The notes: generated by a model from the letters alone, not told the origin. Positions 53,355 to 63,798 are shown, counted from the first letter of the stretch. The stretch: DNA of 64,000 bases from JBLEFH01 sp047345645 (GCA_047345645.1 JBLEFH010000003.1), one strand, 5' to 3'. Made by a program: numbers and translations.

Positions 53355-54395
53355 TTAAGCGTCCTCGAACACCGTGGGAATGTCGGGTTTATGTGTCAGC
53401 CACGCTGGCACATCGAAGCCCTTTTCCTCAAGGAAATCAGGGTTGAACAGCTTGGACTGATAGCGATGCCCATAGTCGCAAAGGATCGTGACAATCGTGT
53501 GTCCCGGCCCCATGGCCTTCGCCATCGCAATCGCGCCCGCAATGTTGATGCCGCTGGAGCCGCCGAGACACAGGCCCTCTTCCGGCACGAGATCGAAAAT
53601 GATCTTCAGCGCCGCGTCGTCATGGATGTTGAACGGGTAATCCACCGCCAGCCCTTCGAGATTGGCGGTGATGCGCCCCTGCCCGATCCCTTCGGTGATC
53701 GAGCCGCCTTCGGAGGTTTTCAACTCACCATTCTCGTAAAATTCGAAGAGCGCCGCGCCATCCGGGTCCGCGAGGCCGATTTTCACATCCGGGTTCTTCG
53801 CCCGCAGGGCCGTCGCGACCCCTGCGAGGGTGCCGCCCGAGCCTGCCGCGCAGATGAACCCATCGACCTTGCCGCCCGTCTGCTCCCAGATTTCCGGGCC
53901 GGTCGTGTCGATATGCGCCTGCCGGTTGGCGGTGTTGTCAAATTGGTTCGCCCAGAGAACACCTTTCTCCTCGGTCGCTTTAAGTGTCTCCGCCAAGCGA
54001 CCGGAATATTTCACATAATTATTCGGATTCTTATAAGGCACCGCTGGCACTTCGACGAGTTCGCCGCCCGCAAGACGCACCGCATCCTTCTTCTCCTGAC
54101 TTTGCGTCTCCGGCATCACGATGATGACGCGGTAGCCAAGCGCCGCACCGACCATGGCGAGGCCGATACCCGTATTGCCCGCCGTGCCTTCGACAATCGT
54201 GCCGCCGGGCTTGAGCTCGCCCGACTCCACCGCGTGCTGGATGATCGAGAGCGCCGCGCGATCCTTGACCGACTGACCGGGGTTCATGAACTCGGCCTTG
54301 CCCAGAATCTCGCAACCGGTCTCTTCGGAGGCGCGCTTGAGGCGGATCAAAGGCGTGTTGCCAATGGCGGCGGTCACATCGGGGCAAATCGTCAT
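53355..54395 (-). CDS. cysK: Cysteine synthase A
   Basis: A 346-aa O-acetylserine sulfhydrylase. PLP lysine K44 lies in PGQSVKDRAALSII, and EGTAGNTGIGLAMVG (68-82) plus GSGGTLAGVATAL form the PLP phosphate and acetyl sites. It is slightly long at the C-terminus. It is followed by mscS after four bases. A Nudix gene lies 77 bp upstream; in Rhodobacter sphaeroides a tellurite-resistance locus pairs the Nudix-type TrgB with CysK. A role in both cysteine making and tellurite tolerance is possible. Confidence 0.93.
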   Translation of the reverse strand: MTICPDVTAAIGNTPLIRLKRASEETGCEILGKAEFMNPGQSVKDRAALSIIQHAVESGELKPGGTIVEGTAGNTGIGLAMVGAALGYRVIIVMPETQSQEKKDAVRLAGGELVEVPAVPYKNPNNYVKYSGRLAETLKATEEKGVLWANQFDNTANRQAHIDTTGPEIWEQTGGKVDGFICAAGSGGTLAGVATALRAKNPDVKIGLADPDGAALFEFYENGELKTSEGGSITEGIGQGRITANLEGLAVDYPFNIHDDAALKIIFDLVPEEGLCLGGSSGINIAGAIAMAKAMGPGHTIVTILCDYGHRYQSKLFNPDFLEEKGFDVPAWLTHKPDIPTVFEDA

Positions 54396-54472
54396 CTGCG
54401 TCTCCTTATATTCGGCGGGAGATTAAGTTGCCGCCCGCACAAGTTCAACAGGGCACGTCATTCTGGCCGCGT

Positions 54473-55222
54473 TCATCCGGCTTCCGCGCGCAAGCGGCTT
54501 CGCTCGCGGGCGAGGAACAGGAGCGAGACGATCAGCGGCGCGTTGCGGATCTCGGCCGTGCCGATCATGGCGATGGCCTCTTCTGCGGGTTTGAGGATGG
54601 AGCGGATGTCCTCCTCCTCATGGTCCAGCCCATGCACACCGCCCGCATCCGACAGATCCGTCAGCGCGAGATAGCTCGTCAGATATTCAGTGAACCCGCC
54701 TGGCGAGGCGTAATATTCGCCGATCTTGATGAGATCATCGAGCTTCAGACCCGCCTCCTCCACCGCCTCGCGGCGGGCGGTCTCGGCGGGCGCTTCCATC
54801 TTGTCGATCCGGCCCGCAATGGCCTCGATGGTCCAGCAATTCCTGTCGCCGCGCGCGTAAGGCCCGAGGCGGAACTGCTCGACCATCAGCACCTCGTCGC
54901 GCACCGGATCATAGGGCAGTACGGTCACGGCATCGCCCGCGACAAAGACCGCGCGGTCCAGCTCGCCGGTCCAGCTTCCGTCATAACGCTGGTGGCGCAG
55001 CTTGTGATCCTCGACCTTGAAGTAATGGCGATAAGGCGTTGAAACTTCGGACTGAACCTTGCCCACCTCACCGCCACCCGCATGGAGCCGCGCAATCGCC
55101 CGGATCTCGATCCCGCGCCGCAATTTGGCCGCGTCCTCCTCCGGCCCCAGCTCTTCAAACTCGCGCCGCATCTCGCGGGCCAGCGCCGGATCGTCCGGCA
55201 GCAGATCATCCCAATCGGCCAT
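54473..55222 (-). CDS. Nudix hydrolase, ADP-ribose pyrophosphatase-like (TrgB-like)
   Basis: A 249-aa Nudix protein. The box runs from G137 with E143, R151, E152, E155, E156 and G158, fully matching GX5EX7REUXEEXGU. Flanking VLMVEQFRLGPYARGD and the SPGGFTEYLT after the box are as in ADP-ribose pyrophosphatases, which are dimers. It precedes cysK, as trgB does in Rhodobacter sphaeroides. An N-terminal stretch of about 50 residues lacks homology I can name. Substrate probably ADP-ribose. Confidence 0.85.
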   Translation of the reverse strand: MADWDDLLPDDPALAREMRREFEELGPEEDAAKLRRGIEIRAIARLHAGGGEVGKVQSEVSTPYRHYFKVEDHKLRHQRYDGSWTGELDRAVFVAGDAVTVLPYDPVRDEVLMVEQFRLGPYARGDRNCWTIEAIAGRIDKMEAPAETARREAVEEAGLKLDDLIKIGEYYASPGGFTEYLTSYLALTDLSDAGGVHGLDHEEEDIRSILKPAEEAIAMIGTAEIRNAPLIVSLLFLARERSRLRAEAG

Positions 55223-55242
55223 AAACGCCCCCTTATCTGGCG

Positions 55243-56625
<1,383 letters not shown>

Positions 56626-56661
56626 ATCCGCCACCCTGACAGCCGCCTGCGCAAAAGAAAA

Positions 56662-56677
56662 CCCCGCCGAAGCGGGG
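56662..56677 (-). terminator. Terminator after the BCCT gene
   Basis: Stem CCCCGC/GCGGGG with a CGAA loop (TTCG on the minus strand), then TTTTCTTTT on the minus strand. Confidence 0.88.
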
Positions 56678-56706
56678 TCCTCTCATTCTTTCGTGCTGTC
56701 AGGCGC

Positions 56707-58305
56707 TTACGCGTAAGCCTTAAGCTTGTTGCGCTCTTCCTTGAGGCCCATCCAGATGCACACACACATCGCCAGAAGGACCATCGCGAAGGGCAGACCT
56801 GTGGTCACGGCCATCGCCTGCAGCGACGCAAGGCCGCCGCCCATCAGAAGCACAATCGCGATCACACCCTCGAAGATGCACCAGAACACCTGCTGCGGGA
56901 GCGGCGCGTCGGTCTTGCCGCCTGCGGTGATGGTGTCGATCACCAGCGAGCCGGAATCCGACGAGGTGATGAAGAACACCAGCACAAGGATGATCCCGAT
57001 GCCCGAGGTCAGCTGCGCCAGCGGCAGCGCGGCCAACATCTCGAAGAGACGCAGCTCGGTCGAGGCATCCGCAACAGCGGTGTAGCCGTCATTGACGATC
57101 TGGTTGATCGCGGTGCCGCCGAAGACAGTCATCCAGATGACGCAGACGAGGCTCGGGATCAGCATGACGCAGATCAGGAACTCGCGCACGGTCCGGCCGC
57201 GGGAGACGCGGGCGATAAACATGCCCACAAACGGCGACCAGGAGATCCACCACGCCCAGTAGAACGCGGTCCAGCCCTGACGGAAGTTGTCATCGGTCCG
57301 GCCAATCGGGTTCGAGAGCGGTGCGAAATCTTTCGCATACGCGCCGAGCGAGTTGAAGAAATCCTTCACCAGCTGGCCGGTCGGGCCGACGAGGAACACG
57401 AACACGAGCAGGCAGAAGGCCAACACCATGTTGATGAAGCTCGCGCGCTGAACGCCCGCATCGAGACCAGCAACCACCGATGCCAGCGCGATGAGCGTGA
57501 CCACCGTGATCAGGATGGTTTTCGACCAATCATTGACCGGGATGCCGAAGAGGAAGTTCATCCCCGCAATCGCCTGTTCCGCGCCAAATCCGAGCGAGGT
57601 CGCGAGGCCGAACAGCGTCGCCATCACCGCTACGATGTCGATGACATGGCCGGGCCAGCCCCAGACACGGTTGCCAAGGAGCGGGAAGAAGGCCGAGCGC
57701 AGCGTCAGCGGCAGGCCGAGATTATAGGAGAAGAGCGCCAGCGCGAGGGCCACGATGGCATACATCGCCCAGGGGTGCAGACCCCAGTGGTAGATGGTCG
57801 CCGCCATGCCAAGCTCTTTGGCAAGCTCCGGGTTGCCCGCAGCGCCGCCAAGGGGCGCCCAGCTTTCAGGGCTTCCTGCGCCTTCTGCCACCGAGGAGGA
57901 GAAGTGCGAAATCGGTTCGGAAACACCAAAAAACATAAGACCGATGCCCATGCCAGCGGCAAAAAGCATCGCGAACCAACCGGGATAGGAGAAGTCCGGT
58001 TTGGCATCTCTGCCGCCCAGACGGACCGAGCCCATCGGGGTGAAAATCAGCAAAATGCCGAACAGGACGAAGATATTCCCGGCCATCAGGAAGAACCAAT
58101 CGAAGCTGTTGATGACAAAACTTTTCATCGCTTCAAATTGCGCCGTCGCCTGATCCGCGAATAGAATGGCATAGAGCACGAACAGAACAACACCGATCGC
58201 CGAAATGGGGAAGACCGGGTTATGTACATCGAACTGAAACGGGCCTAGAGAGCCATCGACGTTGTCTTCGCCGATATCATGCTCTGCTTCATCTTCATAA
58301 GACAT
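56707..58305 (-). CDS. BCCT-family betaine/choline/carnitine transporter
   Basis: A 532-aa secondary carrier with 12 helices. The unwound GMGIG (118-122) in FAAGMGIGLMFFGVSEPI matches the Na+-coupled betaine/choline carriers such as BetP. The tryptophan-rich helix AFYWAWWISWSPFVGMFIARVSRG (in parts, about 350-372) lines the substrate cage. A short acidic N-terminus (EDEAEHDIGEDNVDG) precedes helix 1; it lacks a long regulatory tail. With ProXWV 12 kb away, it adds a second osmolyte uptake route. Substrate not fixed by sequence. Confidence 0.93.
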   Translation of the reverse strand: MSYEDEAEHDIGEDNVDGSLGPFQFDVHNPVFPISAIGVVLFVLYAILFADQATAQFEAMKSFVINSFDWFFLMAGNIFVLFGILLIFTPMGSVRLGGRDAKPDFSYPGWFAMLFAAGMGIGLMFFGVSEPISHFSSSVAEGAGSPESWAPLGGAAGNPELAKELGMAATIYHWGLHPWAMYAIVALALALFSYNLGLPLTLRSAFFPLLGNRVWGWPGHVIDIVAVMATLFGLATSLGFGAEQAIAGMNFLFGIPVNDWSKTILITVVTLIALASVVAGLDAGVQRASFINMVLAFCLLVFVFLVGPTGQLVKDFFNSLGAYAKDFAPLSNPIGRTDDNFRQGWTAFYWAWWISWSPFVGMFIARVSRGRTVREFLICVMLIPSLVCVIWMTVFGGTAINQIVNDGYTAVADASTELRLFEMLAALPLAQLTSGIGIILVLVFFITSSDSGSLVIDTITAGGKTDAPLPQQVFWCIFEGVIAIVLLMGGGLASLQAMAVTTGLPFAMVLLAMCVCIWMGLKEERNKLKAYA

Positions 58306-58422
58306 GATTTCCTCATTGTTTTTTATTTCATGTTGGGGCGGTGTCTAACATATGAGTGATGATGCGCAACCCGCGCCCCGAAAAGCAAACAAAACCTGAG
58401 GCCGCGAGGGCTTTTCTTTTGA

Positions 58423-58447
58423 CCCCGTCGCAGGTAGTCAGACGGGG
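58423..58447 (+). promoter_or_regulatory. Leader hairpin before glf
   Basis: Perfect 7-bp arms CCCCGTC (58423-58429)/GACGGGG (58441-58447), ending about 18 bases before the glf ATG and just before the GGAG ribosome site. It could stabilise or throttle the message. Weak evidence. Confidence 0.35.
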
Positions 58448-58465
58448 AAAAGGGCAGGAGACATC

Positions 58466-59620
58466 ATGACAGGGAAACATATGCTGATGGTCGGCGCAGG
58501 TCTCTCGGGGGCCGTGATCGGACGGCGGCTGGCCGAGGAAGGCTACAAGGTCACCATTTGGGACAGCCGCAACCATATTGCCGGGAATTGCCACACTGAA
58601 CGCGACGCTGAAACGGGTGTCATGGTGCATGTCTACGGCCCGCATATTTTCCACACCGATGACGCCGAGGTCTGGGGTTATGTGAACCGGTTCGAGACCT
58701 TTAAACCCTATGAAAACAGGGTGAAAGCGACCACAGGCGGCGCGGTTTATTCGCTGCCGATCAACCTGCACACCATAAACCAGTTCTTCGGCAAGACGAT
58801 GCGGCCGGATGAAGCGAAAGCCTTTATCGAGGAGCAGGCGGACACCAGCATCGAGGACCCGCAGACCTTCGAGGAACAGGCGCTGCGCTTCGTCGGACCG
58901 AACCTCTATAAAGCGTTCTTCAAGGGTTACACACAAAAGCAGTGGGGGTGTCACCCGTCGGAACTGCCCGCCAGCATCCTCAAGCGCCTGCCGGTGCGCT
59001 TCAACTACAATGACAATTATTTTTTCCACCGCTTTCAGGGGATGCCGGAGAATGGCTACACGCTGATGGTGGAGCGAATCCTCGACCATGAGAACATTAC
59101 GCTGCGTCTCGGCACCACTTTCACTCGCGATCAGGCCGAAGAATTCGACCATGTGTTCTATTCCGGCCCGCTCGACGGCTATTTCGACTTCGATCTGGGC
59201 CGTCTCGGCTACCGCACCCTCGATTTCGAGCGCTTCACCTATGAGGGCGATTATCAGGGCTGCGCGGTGATGAATTACGGCGAGGAAGAGGTCCCCTACA
59301 CCCGCATCACCGAGCATAAGCATTTCAGCCCATGGGAAAATCACGAGGGCTCGGTCCTTTACCGCGAGTTCTCCCGCGCCTGCGAGCCCGACGATATCCC
59401 CTATTATCCGATCCGCATGGTCGCGGAAAAAGAGCTGCTCAAGGACTATGTGGCCAAGGCAAAGGAGGAACGCGGCGTCACCTTTGTCGGGCGGCTCGGC
59501 ACGTACCGCTATCTCGACATGGACGTGACCATCCGCGAAGCGCTCAACACCGCCGACATGTTCCTGCGCACCGCCCGCGAGGGCACCGACATGCCCGCCT
59601 TCGCCGTCCAGCCCTTATGA
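58466..59620 (+). CDS. glf: UDP-galactopyranose mutase
   Basis: A 384-aa flavoenzyme turning UDP-galactopyranose into UDP-galactofuranose. VGAGLSGAVIGRRLAEEG (10-27) is the FAD loop; GPHIFHTDD (about 58-66) and ESYENRVKATTGGAVYSLPINLHT-like parts (here FKPYENRVKA) mark the mutase; AFFKGYTQKQWGCHPSELP includes the family Tyr/Arg/Trp; PYTRITEHKHF is the late motif. It starts a two-gene unit with the glycosyltransferase, overlapping by four bases. The product sugar would enter surface polysaccharide. Confidence 0.96.
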   Translation: MTGKHMLMVGAGLSGAVIGRRLAEEGYKVTIWDSRNHIAGNCHTERDAETGVMVHVYGPHIFHTDDAEVWGYVNRFETFKPYENRVKATTGGAVYSLPINLHTINQFFGKTMRPDEAKAFIEEQADTSIEDPQTFEEQALRFVGPNLYKAFFKGYTQKQWGCHPSELPASILKRLPVRFNYNDNYFFHRFQGMPENGYTLMVERILDHENITLRLGTTFTRDQAEEFDHVFYSGPLDGYFDFDLGRLGYRTLDFERFTYEGDYQGCAVMNYGEEEVPYTRITEHKHFSPWENHEGSVLYREFSRACEPDDIPYYPIRMVAEKELLKDYVAKAKEERGVTFVGRLGTYRYLDMDVTIREALNTADMFLRTAREGTDMPAFAVQPL

Positions 59621-60549
59621 GTGATCTGACCCTCGCTGCCATTGTCGTCACCTTCAACCGCAAGGCACAGCTCGACACGACTGTCGCGCGCCTGCTCGCG
59701 GAGTCCGTCGATCATGTGGTGATCGTGGACAACAACTCGACCGATGGCACGAGGGACTGGCTGAAATCACTTGAAGACCCGCGCGTAACCGTCATTTATA
59801 ACGAGGAAAATCTCGGCGGCGCGGGCGGGTTTGAAATCGGGCTGCGCGAAGCCGTGGCCCGTTTCGATCCCGATTGGTGCGTCGTCATGGATGATGACGC
59901 GCGGCCCCAGCCCGGCGCCTTCGACGCCTTCCGCAGCGCTGATCTCACCCGTTGGGACGCCGTCGTCGCCGCCGTTTACCACCCCGATGGACGCATCTGC
60001 GAGATGAACCGCCCGGCCCTCAACCCCTTCTGGCACAAAGACATCTTTCGCGAAGCGCTCACCAAAGGCCGCGCCGGTTTCCACATCCCGGACGCCCGCT
60101 ATGACGAGCCGCCGAGCCCGCTCGACGAGGGCAGTTTCGTCGGCCTGTTCCTCTCCCGAAAAGCCATCGAGATCGCCGGCTATCCCGACCGCGAACTCTT
60201 CATCTATGGCGACGATGTGCTCTACACGCTGACTCTCACCGAACGCGGCGGCCGCATCGGCTTCGTGCCGCAAGTCCGCTTTGAGCACGCCTATTCCACC
60301 CAGAGCGAAGGCAGCATCGCCATGCGCCCCTTGTGGAAAAACTACTATCATTACCGCAACTTGCTCTTCGTCTATCGCAAGGCCGCAGGCCCTTGGTTCT
60401 ACCCGGCCCTGCTCGCGATCCTGCCGAAATGGTATCTCAAATTCCCCCATTACGGGGCGGACAAGGGCGCGTTCCTGAAGGTCCTGACCAAAGCCGTCCG
60501 CCACGGCCTCACCGGCAAACGCGGCCGCCTGCCGGAGCATGGCGGCTGA
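59617..60549 (+). CDS. Galactofuranosyltransferase-like GT2 glycosyltransferase
   Basis: A 310-aa inverting GT2 enzyme. LAAIVVTFNRKAQL (6-19), VIVDNNSTDGT (35-45), NLGGAGGFEIGL (65-76) and metal-binding VMDDDARP (90-97; D92-D94) are present, with FIYGDDVLYTLTL as acceptor/base region and RFEHAYS later. Length near 310 and the GlfT-like layout after glf suggest transfer of galactofuranose. A C-terminal amphipathic/hydrophobic stretch may touch the membrane. Start overlaps glf as ATGA. The acceptor is unknown. Confidence 0.88.
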   Translation: MSDLTLAAIVVTFNRKAQLDTTVARLLAESVDHVVIVDNNSTDGTRDWLKSLEDPRVTVIYNEENLGGAGGFEIGLREAVARFDPDWCVVMDDDARPQPGAFDAFRSADLTRWDAVVAAVYHPDGRICEMNRPALNPFWHKDIFREALTKGRAGFHIPDARYDEPPSPLDEGSFVGLFLSRKAIEIAGYPDRELFIYGDDVLYTLTLTERGGRIGFVPQVRFEHAYSTQSEGSIAMRPLWKNYYHYRNLLFVYRKAAGPWFYPALLAILPKWYLKFPHYGADKGAFLKVLTKAVRHGLTGKRGRLPEHGG

Positions 60550-60620
60550 ATTTCCTTGCCTCCCCGCGTCCCCCGCGCTTTTCTCTGCGCTGACACGGAA
60601 AACACGCAAGGGAGGCGCGC

Positions 60621-61826
60621 ATGTCCTATCTCACATCTCACCCCAATAAGGACGGGTTTTTCGGGGACTATGGCGGCGCGCAGCTTCCGCCGCCGCTGGA
60701 GCCACACTTCAAGGACATCCGCGAAGCCTATGAACGGATTAAAAATTCCGACGCGTTCATCGAAGAACTGCGCTATATCCGCAAACATTTTCAGGGTCGC
60801 CCCACCCCGGTCTCGCATCTGAAAAACCTCTCCGCAGCGGCGGGCGGCGCGCAGATTTACGCCAAGCGCGAAGACCTAAACCACACCGGCGCGCATAAGC
60901 TCAATCACTGCATGGCCGAAGCGCTTTTGGCCAAGCATATGGGCAAAACCAAGCTGATGGCGGAGACCGGCGCGGGCCAGCACGGCGTGGCGCTCGCCAC
61001 CGCCGCCGCCTATTTCGGCATGGACTGCGAGATCCATATGGGCGAGATCGACATCGAAAAAGAAGCGCCCAATGTCACCCGCATGAAACTGCTCGGCGCC
61101 ACCGTCGTCCCGGTTGGCTTTGGCGGCCGCTCGCTCAAAGAGGCGGTGGACAGCGCGTTCCAATCCTATCTGGATCAGGCGGACACCGCGCTTTTCGCCA
61201 TCGGCTCGGTCGTCGGGCCGCACCCCTTCCCCATGATGGTCCGCGATTTCCAGCATGTCGTCGGCATCGAGGCCCGCGAGCAATTCCTTGAAATGACCGG
61301 AAAACTCCCCGACATGGTCGCGGCCTGCGTCGGCGGCGGCTCCAACGCCATGGGCATTTTCTCAGGCTTCATCGACGATGACAGCGTGTCGCTTCACGGC
61401 GTGGAACCCCTCGGCACCTCGTCGAAACTCGGCGATCACGCGGCGACCATCACTTACGGCGAGGACGGCGACATTCACGGTTTCCGCACCATGGTCCTGA
61501 AAGACGACAAGGGCGAGCCCGCCCCCGTCCACACCGTCGCCTCCGGCCTCGATTATCCCGGCGTCGGCCCCGAACACGCCCATCTCTACCGCACGGGCCG
61601 CGCCAACTACACCGCCGCCGACGACAAGGAAGCGCTCGACGCCTTCTACAAACTCTCGCGGCTCGAAGGCATCATCCCGGCCCTCGAATCCGCCCACGCC
61701 GTCGCCTTCGCCATGCGCGAGGCCAAGGCGAACCCGGACAAGACGATCCTCATCAACCTGTCCGGCCGCGGCGACAAGGATATCGACTATGTGACGGAGA
61801 CTTTTGGGTTTGAAGGGAAGGCGTGA
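60621..61826 (+). CDS. trpB: Tryptophan synthase beta-like protein, lone copy
   Basis: A 401-aa fold-type II PLP enzyme of the TrpB family. The PLP lysine K93 lies in REDLNHTGAHKLNH, E115 in AETGAGQHGVAL, GGGSNAMG at 238-245 binds the phosphate, and HTVASGLDYPGVGPEHA is the late motif. It differs from usual TrpB at the start (GDYGGAQLPPPLEPHF) and in several core places. trpA is not adjacent, so it may be a stand-alone paralogue using indole or another nucleophile. RBS AAGGGAGG. A perfect hairpin follows. Confidence 0.88.
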   Translation: MSYLTSHPNKDGFFGDYGGAQLPPPLEPHFKDIREAYERIKNSDAFIEELRYIRKHFQGRPTPVSHLKNLSAAAGGAQIYAKREDLNHTGAHKLNHCMAEALLAKHMGKTKLMAETGAGQHGVALATAAAYFGMDCEIHMGEIDIEKEAPNVTRMKLLGATVVPVGFGGRSLKEAVDSAFQSYLDQADTALFAIGSVVGPHPFPMMVRDFQHVVGIEAREQFLEMTGKLPDMVAACVGGGSNAMGIFSGFIDDDSVSLHGVEPLGTSSKLGDHAATITYGEDGDIHGFRTMVLKDDKGEPAPVHTVASGLDYPGVGPEHAHLYRTGRANYTAADDKEALDAFYKLSRLEGIIPALESAHAVAFAMREAKANPDKTILINLSGRGDKDIDYVTETFGFEGKA

Positions 61827-61856
61827 CGCTCATCTGCGTCAGTGCCGCGAACGTAT

Positions 61857-61889
61857 CATCATCGCAGCGGGAGACATGCTGCGATGATG
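61857..61889 (+). terminator. Hairpin after trpB
   Basis: Perfect 12-bp stem CATCATCGCAGC (61857-61868)/GCTGCGATGATG (61878-61889), nine-base loop, no T run. May protect the trpB message or end it with Rho. Confidence 0.5.
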
Positions 61890-62026
61890 CGCATTCAAGC
61901 GACCTGATACTCAATGCATAACGCGCGCAAGGTCCACTCCGGAACCTCGTCTCTCAGCCCGATCTATCGATAAGCGCGACAGCATAGAAACCCTGCGGTG
62001 GCCTTAAATTCGCTGTCGAGACAGCC

Positions 62027-62668
62027 CTATCCTCGTCTTTTCCGACCAAGCAGGAGCAGACCGCCGAGCGCAGACAGGAGGCCAACTCCGGAGAGAGGGA
62101 GCGGCACGGCACTGGGGACACGGAAGCTTTGGTCCTCTATGTCATCGGTCTCATAGTGCGCAGACCACAAACCCTTATAGTCCTCACGCACTGTAAAATT
62201 CCTCCAGATACCGATGCTGGTATTCGACGCGGAAAATTCGCTTGAATTCGCGTAGTCTGGTGGGCCGAAAAGTGCCGAAACATCGACCTCTCCATTCCGG
62301 ATAGACAAGTCATAAGTGCCGCAGGCTTCATTCACGCTGGGCCGCGACAGGATTTCGGCGTTTTGCGGATTGTAGATGATGGAGTCGTAGAGACCACCAT
62401 ACTCGTTTGGCAAATCGTCGAAGCAATCCACGTGACTAAAATAACCCGAATATTCGAAGTTCGGCCCAACCATATCGCTCACGTCGAAAACGAATCTGAA
62501 GGACGACCACCCTGAGCCGACATAGTCCGGCTGCTCTAAGCTCCCGGGGATCTCGGGCGGGAGTTGGTCATTCGTGACAACACCGGATGTGATGTAAAAG
62601 CGAAACGTCAGAATCCCGCCATGAGCCTGACCCGCCACCAAACATGCTAAAAGAATATATTTTTTCAT
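62027..62668 (-). CDS. PEP-CTERM-type (VPLPA-CTERM-like) surface protein
   Basis: A 213-aa exported protein. Signal peptide at 1-17 (MKKYILLACLVAGQAHG), a beta-rich body with paired cysteines (HVDCF, NEACG), and a C-terminus AVPLPLSGVGLLSALGGLLLLGRKRRG-type anchor (given here in parts: VPLPLS motif, hydrophobic helix, RKRRG tail). This is the sorting signal of the exosortase system. The ATG at 62668 has GGAGGG ahead. The exosortase gene is not seen in the window. Slightly AT-rich; body function unknown. Confidence 0.8.
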   Translation of the reverse strand: MKKYILLACLVAGQAHGGILTFRFYITSGVVTNDQLPPEIPGSLEQPDYVGSGWSSFRFVFDVSDMVGPNFEYSGYFSHVDCFDDLPNEYGGLYDSIIYNPQNAEILSRPSVNEACGTYDLSIRNGEVDVSALFGPPDYANSSEFSASNTSIGIWRNFTVREDYKGLWSAHYETDDIEDQSFRVPSAVPLPLSGVGLLSALGGLLLLGRKRRG

Positions 62669-62909
62669 AAAATCACCCTCCACATCCCTTCGTAGCGCAT
62701 CGCGGCGCCATTTTGGGTGAAAATTGAAGGGAAGTGGACTTAATCGCAGCATCTTGTTGATTATTATTTTTTATTTCATCTCACGATCGTCGCGTGAGGA
62801 CACCTAGCGCCGAAACAGAGCACGCATACAAACCTGCGGCATCAGCGCGCATTGATTTGAGTGCATTTTTGAAGAGTTTAATAAGAAAACTTTCATCGCG
62901 AGCCAACCC
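62669..62909. other. AT-rich gap between the surface protein and hypothetical gene
   Basis: No gene recognised. It contains divergent promoter DNA and a run of T/A near 62757-62780 that looks like a decayed terminator or promoter. An opposite-strand frame has no features. Confidence 0.5.
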
Positions 62910-63272
62910 ATGACGGATTACTGCTTTATCCACACCACGATCCCTCAGCCGCATCTGCTGACGCTGCGCCAATATCCCTATATGGAGATGCGAGACCGCG
63001 AGGATGGCGCGCATTATTTTTACACGCCTGAATATTACAGCGATATCATAAAGCTGGTGGATCCATACAAGCACCCGACTGTCCCAAGCGACATCTGGCG
63101 CGAGCATTTGCGTATGGTAAGGGACCCCAAGGCGACGTTTTTCATCACACTGGTTCGGCACGAGGAGGGCGTAGAAAATGCCGCCATGCGCTGTTTGCGC
63201 GCGCCGATTAAAGAGGGCTGGCCCGAGGTTATCCACGAAGATGTGGAACGGTTCCGCGCCTCATCCGCTTGA
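62910..63272 (+). CDS. Hypothetical protein, 120 aa
   Basis: A cytoplasmic protein with many aromatic and His residues (YCFIHTTIPQPHLLTLRQYP, HYFYTPEYYSDII, TFFITLVRHEEG). No signal peptide or membrane helix. I do not recognise the family. The ribosome site is weak. It stands between the surface protein, on the other strand, and the phosphatase gene, 61 bp downstream. Real-gene status rests on codon composition and the lack of any better frame. Confidence 0.5.
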   Translation: MTDYCFIHTTIPQPHLLTLRQYPYMEMRDREDGAHYFYTPEYYSDIIKLVDPYKHPTVPSDIWREHLRMVRDPKATFFITLVRHEEGVENAAMRCLRAPIKEGWPEVIHEDVERFRASSA

Positions 63273-63333
63273 AACGCCGTCCGCGCTGCGTCACAACTGA
63301 GGCGATCCGGTTCGCCATCTGAAGGAGCCCGCC

Positions 63334-63798
63334 ATGGCTGAGACGCCCGCTATCCTCTTTGTCTGTCTTGGAAATATCTGCCGCTCCCCGATGGCGGAGG
63401 GCACGATGCGGGCGTTGGCGGAGGCGCGCGGCGTGGCGGTCGAGATCGACAGCGCGGGCACCGGGAACTGGCATGTCGGCGATCCGCCGGACCCGCGCGC
63501 GATTGCGGAGATGGCGCGGCACGGCGTCGATATTTCGGGCCTGCGCGGGCGGCAGGCGACGCGGGCGGACTTTGATCGCTTCGATCATATCATCGCGCTG
63601 GATCGCCAGAATCTCGCGGATCTGAAGACAATCGCGCCGCAGGACGCGCGGGCGGAACTGTCGCTTCTGCTCGATCATGTGGAGGGCCGCGCCGGAGAGC
63701 CGGTGGCCGATCCGTGGTTTGGCGAAGCGGATGGATTTTCCGTGACTTATGCGGATGTGCGCGCGGGCGCGGAGGCGCTTCTGGACAAGCTCGCGTGA
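63334..63798 (+). CDS. Low-molecular-weight protein-tyrosine phosphatase
   Basis: A 154-aa phosphatase. The P loop CLGNICRSP (11-19) holds nucleophile C11 and R17; D126 in DPWFG is the general acid, with W where many have Y. Roles include exopolysaccharide kinase control or arginine-phosphate removal. GAAGGAG precedes the ATG. It overlaps the next gene by four bases (GTGA), so they are coupled; in many alphaproteobacteria this pair, LMW-PTP and fructosamine kinase, is kept together. Confidence 0.93.
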   Translation: MAETPAILFVCLGNICRSPMAEGTMRALAEARGVAVEIDSAGTGNWHVGDPPDPRAIAEMARHGVDISGLRGRQATRADFDRFDHIIALDRQNLADLKTIAPQDARAELSLLLDHVEGRAGEPVADPWFGEADGFSVTYADVRAGAEALLDKLA

